Shown here: positions 50,206 to 61,765 of the stretch, one piece after another
Layout: every line of letters starts with the position of its first letter
How positions within the stretch are numbered: position 1 is the first letter of the stretch
Assembly (NCBI GenBank): GCA_002914805.1
Contig: JXTB01000094.1
Span: forward strand, 414,528 to 478,527
Length of the DNA stretch: 64,000 bases
Direction: 5' to 3'
DNA from: Parasponia andersonii
Lineage: Eukaryota > Streptophyta > Magnoliopsida > Rosales > Cannabaceae
Notes under the pieces: generated by a model
What the model saw: the letters and a program-made list of their open reading frames with translations, nothing else
The model's database searches: none
What the model was told of the DNA's origin: nothing
Translations under genes and position numbers: made by a program

Positions 50206-50449
50206 TGTTATAGTATTTTCATTATAATTATAATTATTGATTATATTAATTTGAACTATTTCAAATAGGCAGTTATATTGTGGTGGTTATCTACTTGTGC
50301 CTTATTTCAAACGTTATTTAAATCTAATTTTAAAAAAGATGATAGAAAACGTGTCCTTTAATAAGACATGTCTATTAATTGAAACAATACGTTTTTTTTT
50401 TTTTTGCATTGCTTCAATTATTATATATATGTACCGTTAAAGTTTTTTT

Positions 50450-50557
50450 NNNNNNNNNNNNNNNNNNNNNNNNNNNNNNNNNNNNNNNNNNNNNNNNNNN
50501 NNNNNNNNNNNNNNNNNNNNNNNNNNNNNNNNNNNNNNNNNNNNNNNNNNNNNNNNN
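50450..50557. other. Assembly gap (108 N)
   Basis: Interrupts the 3' LTR of the + strand copia element after a T-run. Reported ORFs across it are artefacts. Confidence 0.99.
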
Positions 50558-50996
50558 GAGTCAACTTTTTTTTCAATTCTCGTGCAGTGTTTTTTAGAAA
50601 CATACTATTTTTAAAATAGTTACTAGTTTTTGCAAACTGGTTACTGGATACCAGTTACCAATTATAATTATCTTTGATTACTAGTTATTAGTGCTCGAAA
50701 ACTGGTTATTGGTTACTAGTTACTATTTTATAAAATAATATTTTTCTAAAAAAATTTAAAAAAAATAATATTCTTCTAAAAAAATATGATACTAGATCTA
50801 GGAAAAAAAATATGCTCACCGTATTTTTCTAATTCTTTATAAAAAGTTCGTAGAATGCTTAATTTTTACATTATTATTTCTTAAGTCCATTAATTAGATC
50901 ACTAAATAGCCTACTTGATTAAGATAATCCAAATTAATATAATTGTCATTAAATCATGTAAGCCCATCTATAATTAGGAAATAATAAAACCCAACA
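50558..50996 (-). mobile_element. 3' LTR remnant of a degraded copia element
   Basis: On the minus strand, CTCAAATGGGAGAT (polypurine tract, 50997-51010) is followed by TGTTGGGTTT, a typical copia LTR start. The far end is lost in a repeat-rich area of ACTGGTTACT-like words and the N gap. Confidence 0.6.
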
Positions 50997-51010
50997 ATCT
51001 CCCATTTGAG

Positions 51011-51907
51011 TTACATGAGTTATCAAGATATAATTATATAATTGAAACTTTAGTGTGCACTTTATTATTATCTTATTAAGAAATAACCCCTTATTATAAT
51101 AAGATATATTTAATATATCAACATGGAACCAAAGTGATTTTCACTGCACTTAAAAAGGCAACTAGACCTATCAACGATCACCATATGAATACACTCAGTG
51201 ATATAGATCAAATATAGATGTGTAGCATAGAAATTACATGTAATGTGATGTAACATGCTTATTTTTAACTGGTCCTACTTTATGATTCTAACGAATCAAC
51301 CTTAATCTTTAATTTTATGCTAAATTATAACTTGACGCAAAACTACAATATGAAAGATAATAATATAATAAATACCATATATATATATAATCAGAGTCTA
51401 CCTAAAATCCATCATCTAAATGTTGTAGTGAATTAAATAAGGAATAAATCTTACTAACAAACATACGAACTGAACTATAAACTCCCATTAAAATACATTT
51501 AAAACATGACACTCACATGAGCAATATGCTCAAGAAACACCTTAGGCAATAAACCTTGGGTGAGTGGCCATCATCATGAAGTTTATACCTGTATGTTCTA
51601 TAGATACTTGATAACTTTGAATTCTTTATTTAATAATAAAATTCTTAAAATCTATGTGCCTCGACTTTAAAGAGTTTCTATTGTTATTGGAATATAATAA
51701 TGCAACTTTATTACCACGGTAAAACCTTAATGGTTTTTTAATATCATCCACAGATTACGGCCCAGTGATAAAGTTCTGTAGTCATATTCCCTAATTGAAT
51801 GCCTCATAACACGATATGCATATTTTGCCTCCATAATGGAAGAAGATATAAGCATTTGTTTAACATTCTTCCAAGAATTAGCTCTTCCAGTTAGCAAATA
51901 CATATAG

Positions 51908-51950
<43 letters not shown>

Positions 51951-54800
51951 CTCTCAATCTAATAGATATTTTTTTAACCTATCCATAAGTATTTTTTAGT
52001 CGTCAGATCATTGATCTAACGACTATTATAATTTAAGTAGTTAAAAAAATAAAAATAAATACTCATTATTTTATATTTTTCTCTCTCCACCTTTTATTAT
52101 GAAAAAGTATGCGTGATAAATTTTAATTAGACAAAATAATGTCTATAGATAGGTATAAAAAAATTAAATATTAGATTGGTGCCCATATATATAGATATAA
52201 CCAAAAGTGGATCTCTTTATTAAATAGGCATCCAACAAAATCAGATTCGGAATACCTAATGATCTTCAAACTTTCCAATCTTCGATAAGTGAGCATATAG
52301 TCTACTATTCTCTTTAAATATTGCATAAACCATTTTGCTGCTTTAATACGATCTATATAAGGGTTACTTAGATATCTACCTAATATTCTAGAGACTGGAT
52401 TGCAAGCAAAACTCCCTACTACTGATGCATAAGAGAATTTCTGTATTTTTTTAACTTCAATCTCATTTTGAGCCACTGACTGAGACTGGATTTATCGCCC
52501 TTAGCAATAGACGTAACTTTTGGGACACAATCCTTATCAATACAACTCTTTTGTGATATCCTAAAGAAATCATCAAGTGCAATTTTAATGTATCTATTTA
52601 CTTAACACCAAAAAGATCTTTCTTATATGTGTCCTTCAATAGAATTGTCTTGTTTCGTACAATAAGCATATATCGCTGCTAGCTAAAAGTATGTCATTGA
52701 CATACAAAACCAGGAAGATAAACTTGCTCCCACAGAACTTGTGATACATTCAACCATCAACTAAATTTTCCTCAAAACTAAACAAGAAAATGACTTGATA
52801 GAATATATAATATAGAAACAAGAAGCTTTCGACCTTTACATCTACCTAATGTAACTTCAAATTAAAATGAGCTATTATTGCTATAATTGTCTTAGAAGAG
52901 TCTTTTATTGAAATCGAAGAGAGAGTCTCTTTATAATCAATGTCTTCTTTCTGAGTAAAATTTTTGGAACTAGACGAACCTTATATCTCTTGTTATTGCC
53001 TTTTAAATCCCTTTTATTCTTAAATTTTGTGACCAATGGATTTCACGCCTCCTAAATGTCGTTGTCCTCGTAGATTTCATCCCTGTATCGCCGTATCTAT
53101 TCACTTTTAGGAATTAGAATATTGTTTAGGTTGAGTGAAATTGATTGAATTATTTCTACTCCCATATATTATACTTCTATATCAAACATATGTTCTTGGA
53201 GATAGACGATATAATCATCCAAAATCATACATCTTTTTTTCTTAATGGATCTACTGAATGGCATAACCTTTTGAGATGGTTGAGTTTGCTCCTTAGGAAC
53301 AACTTTTTTATTTTGAATAGAAAGTTGATTAATATTGTACTGATCTGGCTTTGCATCTTGAATAATGTCAAGTATAGAAGCCTGACTATTTTTAATATAA
53401 AAATGTATGAAGAGAAATAAATTTCTTATCAAAGACAATATTCCTGACCTTATCTCTCCTCCAAACTCAACATCCTCAATAAATCTAGAATTTCTAGTCT
53501 CAAAGAAGGATCTACTTGAGGGATCGATAAACATGAAATCCCTCAATCTTTTAGAGTACCCATAAAATAGTAGCTAATAGTCTTTAAGTCTAATTAATTT
53601 ACACATGGCTTATAGAGCATAACCTTAGTTGGACAACCCCAAATATACAAGTACTTGATATTAGGCTTCTTGCCTATTTATAGCTCATATGGGATTTTTA
53701 TAGTCACTATTTTAGTGGAAAGTTTGTTTAGTCTGTATACTGCAATCTTTAGTTTTTCTTCCTAGAGATTAAAGAATAATGAATAGTCATACTTCGTACC
53801 ATATCTTTAAGTTTTCTGTTTTGTCATTCAACAACACTTTTCATGCTAGGTTTTCTTGGTATTGTATATTATAGGATGATTCCATATTTCTCTAGGAATA
53901 GAGTGAAAAGTTTTTGGAAGTTATTCACCTGATCAATTATATCTATCATTCACTACGATTAGATTTGACATTCTTAATTTTTTTGCTTAGTTGAATTTCA
54001 ACTTGAGCTTTAAAAGTCTTACACACATCCAGAAATTGATACTTCTCATGAATCAAATATAGGTACCCATAATGAGAATAATCGATTACGACTATAATGA
54101 AATACTATTGGTCATTCCATAAAGCCGAAAGGAATGCTCTGCATTTATCAGTAGAAATTAGTTCTAAAACACCAAAATTCCCATTGGCACCTCATTTCCT
54201 AACATTTGTCTATTTTTCCTTAAGCACTGAATACAGACTTTGAAATCTATTGAATCAAGTGGGTCAAGAATTCTAACAGACACAAAGCTCTTAATTCTCT
54301 ATTTAGATATATATTCTAAATACTTGTGCTATACTATAGAAGAATTCTCATTAGTTATTTTACATTTTATACCACATTTATGAATATGAAAGGATTCATT
54401 AAATGAGACAATTGTCCTTAATTTATAAATATTATCAATTAAAGAACTAGTAATAATGATATTGAATCTTGGAAAACACTAAATAAACTATTTCTAAATG
54501 AATAAGAATGGTAGTATTTGTCCAAGGCAGAAATAGAAACTTAAATTTTGTCTAAATGATGAAACATTAAATATCTCTTCCAAATCCAAAACTAACTAGT
54601 TTTTAGCAGTAATCTAAATAACCTTATAGCATCAACTAAAATTTTGTTGTCATTGCCCAAATGGATGAAGTTTTCGTCATCAATTAGCAACCGGCTCCAC
54701 ACACAATCTTTTGCATAAACATGTTGAAATTAGTGGGAGAAGCTAGCATTTTTATGAAACATTGCCATATTAATGAAAATAAAAGAATTATTCATTTAAT
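51011..54800 (-). pseudogene. Highly degraded copia pol on the minus strand
   Basis: Recognisable pieces in order on the minus strand: KEDIDYKETLSSISIKDSSK (about 52950), a YVDD-box remnant FLVLYVNDILLASSD (about 52720), an RNase H segment with YASVVGSFACNPVSR, YLSNPYIDRIKAAKWFMQYL and GCLFNKEIHFW (52476-52200), and after an inserted MITE GRANSWKNVKQMLISSSIME (51900-51840). Integrase and pre-integrase traces (CIQCLRKNRQM near 54230) lie upstream. The active-site Asp is replaced by Asn and stops are frequent. Much older than the other copia copies. Confidence 0.72.
51948..52184. mobile_element. MITE core, copy 2, inside degraded copia RNase H
   Basis: About 237 bp, inverse to the copy at 37237-37475. 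The right end reads AATATTAGATTGGTGCCC, matching the left end of copy 1 in reverse. A (TA)n tract (about 51911-51946) flanks it. It splits the RNase H reading between KEIHFW and GRANSWK. Confidence 0.75.
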
Positions 54801-55139
54801 TAATTGTACATAATGTTATTTGAATAAAGACCCATTTCATTGTATTAATATGTATTTTTGTGATTACAGTGTAAATTCTCAGAAGATATTGGTACAATTT
54901 ATTTATAATTAATTAATAGTAATTTGCAATAATATAGATACGGTTGCTCACTTTATTTATATTGTAATAGATATTCGAAAAATTTGACTTGTCTTAGTTA
55001 AACTAAAGTCAACTAGTGTACAGGACTTACACCAAATTAGATCATAATGAAATTCTATTGATAATAACAATAGAAAAGAATTTCATAGACGAGCTTTACT
55101 CTAAATCATCTTAAATTAGTTGTGATTGTATTGTTTCAG

Positions 55140-56010
55140 TTCTTGATGAAAATATAAATGTTGAGTTGTCCACAGCTTCATCATCCAGGTAAAAGAGCGT
55201 TGAAGACTTAGGTCCTCCAGAAGAGGCTGCAAATTAAGAAAGTACTTAAGCAGTATCCGACAGAGTTTATGTCAACAAGACGAATCAAATATTCTTTCCA
55301 CATCAGCAAAAACCGAGGATATGGGAGATTCTATCATCAAGTTGAGGTAACGTAGTCTGTGATATTGAACAAATCCCGTGGTGTTAAATAGCTTGATTGA
55401 GATAAACACTACCCTGCCAGTCCGAGAATTAGATAGTTGCAATGTCGGAATTAGTTTATCCTAGTTTTCAGGCTCAGCCATAAACTGCACCTTGCTAAAA
55501 AAGACGCAAATTGAGAACATTAAAAGGGTTCCTTTCGTTTAACAAAATAATAGTAAAAAAAATAGGTACCCTTCAACGAAAAAGATGTTGTTATAGTTCA
55601 ATGGCAACCTTGGTATCCTACTATAATTCTTTTTTTCCACTTATGGGAATTCTCAGGAATTTGTTTTGAACTATTTGGCTGCAAATGATGATCAAAACGG
55701 CTTCATAAACTGTTTTGCACTATGTTTTTTCACCAGGTAAACATCACTATGTTTTTTCACCAGTAAACATTTCAATCATATGCAAACAACAGTGAGTTGG
55801 CTGTTATGCCACAAGACCGAGTACCTCGGTTGGAATGGAATAGACGGTACCTCTCCTTCTTGGAGTTGAAAACAATTGTTTATACGAATTGAGACTGCAA
55901 ACACCTGAAAATGTTTTCGCGGAAGAGGAATCTGATCTTCGCCAGGTTATGGATTTCTTTAGAGTAAACAACGTGGTTGTTTAACACCATGCCAGTAAAC
56001 AAGGTTCTTA
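55140..56010 (+). pseudogene. Unidentified coding remnant
   Basis: Several short stretches read like exons of a protein I do not recognise: 55140-55188 (TTTCAG acceptor, LDENINVELSTASSS, then CAG/GTAAAA), a continuation in the same frame with three stops (KSVEDLGPPEEAAN; VYVNKTNQIFFPHQQKP), 55657-55735 (CTCAG acceptor, EFVLNYLAANDDQNGFINCF, CACCAG/GTAAAC) and 55799-55980 (VMPQDRVPRLEWNRRYLSF; PENVFAEEESDLRQVMDFFR). A 26-27-base tandem duplication (55718-55744, 55745-55770) repeats the apparent exon end. Either a decayed gene or chance; homology search would decide. A single N lies at 56026. Confidence 0.35.
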
Positions 56011-56317
56011 TTCCATGTTTTTCTTNAAAAAAAAATGCAACAAAATGATTTATATTGAATTTCTGGTTAAATTTGCTAAATATAGTTAGCTAAGGAAATT
56101 TTGGAATCTGTTATTGACAAAATCTTTTCGCCTGCAGCTGCAATACGCCATCTCACATCCAAAGAACGACCCAAGCAGAGCTAAAACAAAACTAAAACGA
56201 AAGATATTACCAATCAGTGAGCTTTTTCTCACTTGCTCACTCCAATAAAAATAAAATTTTAGAAAATAAGAAGCTACAAAAATATCAAGATTAGAAGCGA
56301 AAATAAAAACATAGCAC

Positions 56318-57886
56318 AATTTGCCTCAGGATATTTGATTCTGTAGTGAGATGGAAGCCATTGTCTATCATCTCATCCAAAAGCTATAAATTGCAATAAA
56401 CAGAGTGGTCATTCTCAATCCAGGTATGACTATAGCACAAAGGGTGGGGTTATAAAACTTTGAAGATCCACTGCAGAATTACAATGTGAATATGACAAGA
56501 CAACTTAGTGATATAGTGAATTCAAAAGAATTTCATCTCTTTTCTTTTTTTTTTTTTTTAATTATAATGCAAGTAAACGTATTCCAGCGGTGCAAAAACC
56601 AAGGAAGTTAATGCAAAGCAACTTTTATTTGCTTAGCAAATACAAGTTCTAGTAGCCAAATAGACAAGTAAAAGCGAGAAAGCAAAATCAAACAGTAGTA
56701 ACCCTTTTTGTATACATATCACAGACATTCTAGGAGAAAAACGAATACCGGATTCACTGAAATCAAATATCCAAAATCACCAGCAAAAGTATAACTCGTA
56801 TACAATGATGAAGTTATCCTTCATCAAATCTTCATTCGGGCCTCCCAGGTAATCGGAGAGGACATCAGCAACCCTGCAAAGGAACCATAAATCAAATAGT
56901 TAAATGTCAAGAAGCTCAATCTTCCCATACTGCAATTGATAAATACAAGTTAACTGCAAGGACATGTGGCTAAACATTACCTCAATAGCCATCACAGGAG
57001 GCATCTCAACTTGGGTACATGCTAAAAATGTGATTCTCGAAGAATTTGAAAAAGATAATGTGTTGGCGAAGCAATTACTGGTTGTACCCATTAGTGGACA
57101 GCATACACAGTTAATAAAACACGTGCCAAGAACATAACTATAGTTATTTGAACAACAGACAAAAGTGAAGTAGAAAATCTAAAATAAACAACAAAACTAA
57201 ATTGATGAAGTGCGGAAAGAATAACGTACAGTACATAGATCTCTACCGAATAATAAGACGAAAATATGAATGACTTCCAATAACTAATCCAACCAGACTA
57301 TGAAATATTATTCAAATGTATGAGCAACCCAGATTATGATATTAGAGTTACTTTATGTGCATATACACAATTTTCATTAAAGTGACAGAAAAAAAAAAAT
57401 ACGCGGAGAAAAACAACACGAAGTGTAGAGTGGGAGACTAAATACGAAAACTGATTAGTTCAAACTTAAATACTTAAATATGCACGAAACGAAAGAACGT
57501 GACAGACCCAGAAATTAATATTCAAGATAAATCTTAAAAAAAAAAAAAAGAATTCAGTGGGTAGTGGTACCTTGGAGGAATCACCATGTGAGCGAGAGTG
57601 CTCGGAGAACCAATCACATATGGAGCGGTCTACAAGATGACCAGTGAGCTGTTTCTCAAGCATCACCTCACTGAAAAATCGAATAAAAAATTAGGGAAGA
57701 TCTGAGATTATTTGATGAATAAGGGCAATCAAACGCATGGAATCCAAATCAAAATGCGGAATTTGGTGGGTATAAAATTTGATGAAATTCAACAAAATGA
57801 ACTTTAAATCAAATGGGAAATTAAAGAGTTGAGAAGCCAAACATATCTCACCCGGAATCTGAGAGCAGAAATATGCATTGCAACAT
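56318..57886 (-). pseudogene. AP3M: AP-3 adaptor complex mu subunit, 5' partial pseudogene (five exons)
   Basis: Five exons on the minus strand encode the N-terminal longin-like part of AP-3 mu, which sorts cargo to the vacuole from Golgi/endosomal membranes. Exon 1 57886-57852 (MLQCIFLLSDS), exon 2 57670-57571 (EVMLEKQLTGHLVDRSIC), exon 3 about 57092-56981 (PVIASPTHYLFQILRE, then FLACTQVEMPPVMAIE in a shifted frame), exon 4 56884-56795 (FLCRVADVLSDYLGG), exon 5 56383-56318 (LLDEMIDNGFHLTTESNILR). Lesions: a net frame change of about 4 bases in exon 3; GG instead of AG before exons 3 and 4; TT instead of GT after exon 4. The mu homology domain and the rest of the usual ~415 residues are absent. 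The 5' leader has a (CT)n tract at about 57901-57934. Family identity is by recognition of the conserved words. Confidence 0.82.
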
Positions 57887-57900
57887 TGTTTACTATCTAT

Positions 57901-57936
<36 letters not shown>

Positions 57937-59651
57937 CTCGCAAACCAATCTGTACGGATCAGTCTTGGCGTTGGGAAGAAGAAGTAAACAATGCAGATTT
58001 AATTTTGTGTTTTCAAGAAAACTGTAAACACTCACGGACAGCGACATGTCGTTTTTTTGTAAAGTCTGCTAAACGACTTTTCTTTTTTTTCTGTTCAGAA
58101 ATTTGCTGTCGCTTTCCTCAACCCCCCCCCCCCCCCCCAAAAAAAAAAAAAAAAAAACCAAAATGAAAAAAGAAAAATGCCGTCGTTTATATGTCGAACG
58201 ACTTCTCATTGTGCTGTAAATAGTGTTGTCAAAGTGTCCATTAATTTTTGGGCTAGCTCCACCAATGCTCCTCAAATTATAGTTGTTGCAGTATCATTTT
58301 GACGGAATTTTCAACTTAAATGGTAACCTACCTTGAATTGAATTTTAATATCATTGAAGCATTTTATCATTCCATTAAAAATTTTTCAAATTTAAATGAC
58401 ATAAAGGTCAGGTCAAGGCTAAAGTTGTAAAAAGAAAACCACAATTCAAAGGCTATTAGTGACATTAAACATTGTTTTATGCTAAAAAAAAATCTAGATA
58501 TTACTAATTTCTATGTAATATTGCTTCATAAACCTAACTTGCCGAAGTAAATTGTTTTATAAAAAATATTTTTTTAAAAAAAAATAAAACTTAACTAATA
58601 ATTTCCATTTAATATTGTCAATATAATAAAATATACTAAATAGAAATTGTTGAAATGGGTTTTGTCTCAGTTGATATACACCTCCTATATTTATAGTTGA
58701 GACATATCCTAGATGTAATTATAATAAAATACAGCTAAGTACTTTCTAGAAAATATACCGTCAAGGACAACTATACAATCAACAATGAATGAATAAAATT
58801 GCTAAGAATATACAAAATAATGTGCCTAGATTCGTTGAAGGTAAAAGCACAAATTTATTTTGACAATTACAAATTTCATAAGAATTGAACTTCCGACTTA
58901 ATATATAATTTTTACTCCACTACACTCACTGAGCCAAATCCAGTAAGTTTTTGGAAAATAAATGGTTAATTTCACTAATAACTACAAATTATAATCTTTC
59001 TACTACTTTAATCCTATCACTTTTCTACAGCTTTGGCTGTCAAATTTGTATAGATATTTTTCATGAATTGGTCATTGTGCCTTTTAAACTTATACGGTGT
59101 TTAGCCACAAGGGCAAATAATAGAATAATAGAACAATAGCAACGAGGAACAAAGTGGTACACCGGTTATAGAATATAACTCATCAGCCATTCAGACCGCA
59201 CCCTTAATTTTGTACAGCTTACTAATTTAATACTTGAGAATGGCTCATCATTATTAATTTGTTTGAAAGAATGCTGCCCTGAGTACCTTTGACATCATTT
59301 TATGGTAAGGGGCATGTATGTCTTTTTGGTTTTTAACTGTCATAGTCCGACGTCGTTTCTTTTTAACGACTTATAGTTTATCTTCTAGTCTGGCACGAAC
59401 TACGAAGTTTCTGTCGTTCAATGGTGGGCAATATAACTTTAAAGGGCGCCGTCGTTTATGTGTATAAAGCTACATGTCGTATCTTATTTCTCAGAATTGT
59501 TGTCAACTAAGCCAACGACGGACATGTAAGTTATAACAACAGAGAAGGATCTATTCATCTCTAATGTTAAATCTTTTCTCCATAACCTAGCTTTGCATTC
59601 AGCCCCAAGGCCCTCTGATCCTGCTCATAATTTCTCAAGCTTCAGATTTTG
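57887..59651. other. Intergenic between AP-3mu pseudogene and ECHIDNA
   Basis: Two divergent promoters would lie here. It contains a poly-C/poly-A run (58122-58158), AT-rich sequence and several CGTCGTTT / AAACGAC words near both ends (about 58049, 58073, 58184, 59351, 59365, 59451). No ORF with recognisable content. Confidence 0.5.
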
Positions 59652-61765
59652 ATGATGGATCTCAATCAGGTAAGTTGACTCAGTTTTATCGGCTCTGCAC
59701 TTTCAATTCCTGCTCTTTTTTTTCTTTTTCACTAGATTTTGAGGGTTATGGTGGAGATTGAGACGTGCCCGTTAGCGCTTTTCGCTTTTAGATATGTATG
59801 GTAATCTGGGTTTTCGATATTATCTGTCTGTATACATACATACGTATAAATCTTGGGTCTGTTTGTATATATACATACGTATAAATCTTGGGGTTTAAAC
59901 AATTTGATCCTGCATTTTTGGGTGAGAATGGATCTGGGTTTTGGATAATAGTTTGAGCTGCGCAGAGGTTGTGCAAGGAGCTTTTGCGATTCGTTTGGTT
60001 GGTGAGAAAATTGTTGAGAAGAAGAGAGATTGGCTTAACTCTTCATTGAGTTGTGGGAAAGATCGGCAAGCAAAGCAAGAAAGTTATTGGGATTTTGAAC
60101 TTTGATATGATGTATGTGCTTTTTTGTTTGATTTTGTGATTTTCTGCGTTAAATGCTGTCCTAATTTGTGGATTTCGTTTGGGTGGTTGTTGTTCAAGGG
60201 TTTTAAAGCTGCAGTATTATTGTTATTGTTAATCAGGAAATTTATACAAAAGAAAGGTAAACCTAAAATATATCCATTGGCTTATTGAAAGAATTGATGG
60301 TAAATCAAGAAAATAATTGGAAATGGTACCACGGTAGTCATTATATATTTTTTTAGTTTTTCGACCGGGTGTGTTTTTCCCATTGTAGTTTTAAAGATCC
60401 CCAGGGAGCTTATGATTTTATGTTGTCATGTAGTTCTAATAATTAGTAAAACAAAGAAACAAAACCGACATGTTTAGCAAGTGGGCATTTCTTTTGGTTT
60501 CTGAGGAAAGTACTTCATTTTGTCCCCCAAGGAAAGATTTTGAACTGTTGTTTTATAATTGTGCATGCTTGTCCTATCATGTTTCTTCATATGAATGATG
60601 AGTTAATCTTGCGTGTAGCCTGCAGGGGAGAACTATGCCAACCCACAGATATGCTTCTTTCATGTTCTTTTCAAGGTCCCGTACATATGGTTTGAATTTG
60701 TAGATTTGTGTCTTTAAGCATCTTCTTTACATTACAATATAGTATTGCTTATGTTTTGCAGGCTTCAGCTTTGGCGTTTTACATACTTTCTGCCCTGTTT
60801 TTTGATAGCTTCGTGATCATTTTTGTGGTTACTGTTCTTCTTGCTGCTCTTGATTTTTGGGTAGTTAAGAATGTGAGTGGCCGTATCTTAGTTGGATTGA
60901 GGTGGTGGAACGAAATAAATGACCTTGGTGAGAGTGTCTGGAAGTTTGAATGCCTTGACCAAGAGGTTAGTCTTACCACTGAATCATTATCAAGTTATTC
61001 GTAGATGATTCTGCTCAATTATCTAGAAGTATTTATGATTTTCTCTATCGTCATTTGACTCATCTGCTATTTGTTTGTTGGTTTTAGTCATTGTCCCGGA
61101 TGAACAAAAAAGATTCGTGGCTATTCTGGTGGACACTTTACCTTACGGTAAGCAAATATGACTTCCTTGTGGCAAGTGTTAAACTGCCAAGGTCATATCA
61201 CACTTTTGGATTAAGTGTGCAATACATGTCAAAGAAATAAGGAAAAGAGTTTAGAGTTAGATTTGTACTGTTTAATAATTCTGAATATAAGAAACTGGAT
61301 GAAGGACATAGAGCTCGAGATAATATATATGAAGCTAGAATTCCTCATATGTTAGTATAACGAGGATTTGTCTAGTTGTAGAATATGGATTGGCTTGTTC
61401 CTTTTGTTCTAACATCTAAAGCTTCTTCCCCTAATACTTTATAGGCTGTTGTATGGATTGTGCTTGGGATATTCTCTCTCATAAGGTTTCAAGCAGATTA
61501 CCTCCTTGTCGTTGGGGTTTGTTTGACCCTCAGTATTGCGAATATTGTAGGCTTTACCAAATGCCGCAAAGGTGTGTGCTAGTAATAGTAGTTCGTTTGA
61601 TTTTTCTGATAAATGATATAAACATGATTCTTTTGTATCACATTTATATATTAAATGATGTCTTGTTCTATTTCAGATGCAAAGAAGCAGATCCAACAAT
61701 TTGCCTCCCAGACGATTGCATCTCGCTTCTCATCTACCATACAATCAGCTTTTTCCGTGGTCTGA
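59652..61765 (+). CDS. ECH: ECHIDNA / TVP23-family trans-Golgi membrane protein
   Basis: Six exons join in phase: 59652-59669, 60619-60675, 60762-60965, 61088-61147, 61445-61571, 61677-61765, giving 184 residues. Every intron is GT-AG. ECHIDNA, with YIP4 proteins, acts at the trans-Golgi network in secretory-vesicle formation, cell elongation and polysaccharide secretion. Seen: ENYANPQICFFHVLFK near the N-terminus, paired membrane helices at about 29-62 (LSALFFDSFVIIFVVTVLLA), the hallmark VKNVSGRILVGLRWWNEIN, a helix at about 104-126 (WLFWWTLYLT then VVWIVLGIFSLI), one at about 132-150, and the tail QQFASQTIASRFSST. The length fits the family. Two ATGs are adjacent (59652, 59655); plant homologues start MDLNQ-like, so the second may be the historical start. 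The exon 2 acceptor at 60618 is chosen over CTGCAG because it keeps PAGENYANP. Confidence 0.95.

Larger units (their letters stand above)
45054..50557 (+). mobile_element. Third Ty1/copia retrotransposon, + strand
   Basis: The 5' LTR starts at 45054 (TGTTGTAGTATTTTC) and the 3' LTR at 50206 (TGTTATAGTATTTTC). About 240 bases of the 3' LTR are visible and match 45054-45313 with a few percent difference before the N run at 50450; sequence beyond the gap does not match the remaining 5' LTR, so the true end is uncertain. Coding order gag-PR-IN-RT-RH fits copia. A 560-base segment lies between RNase H and the polypurine tract. Confidence 0.85.

Noticed and set aside
50379-50619. ORFs across the second N run
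   Set aside because: Translation of Ns and T-runs.
57691-58047. 118-codon minus-strand ORF with an Arg-Glu repeat
   Set aside because: Reads through the (CT)n leader and an intron of the AP-3mu pseudogene; the real exon 1 is in another frame.
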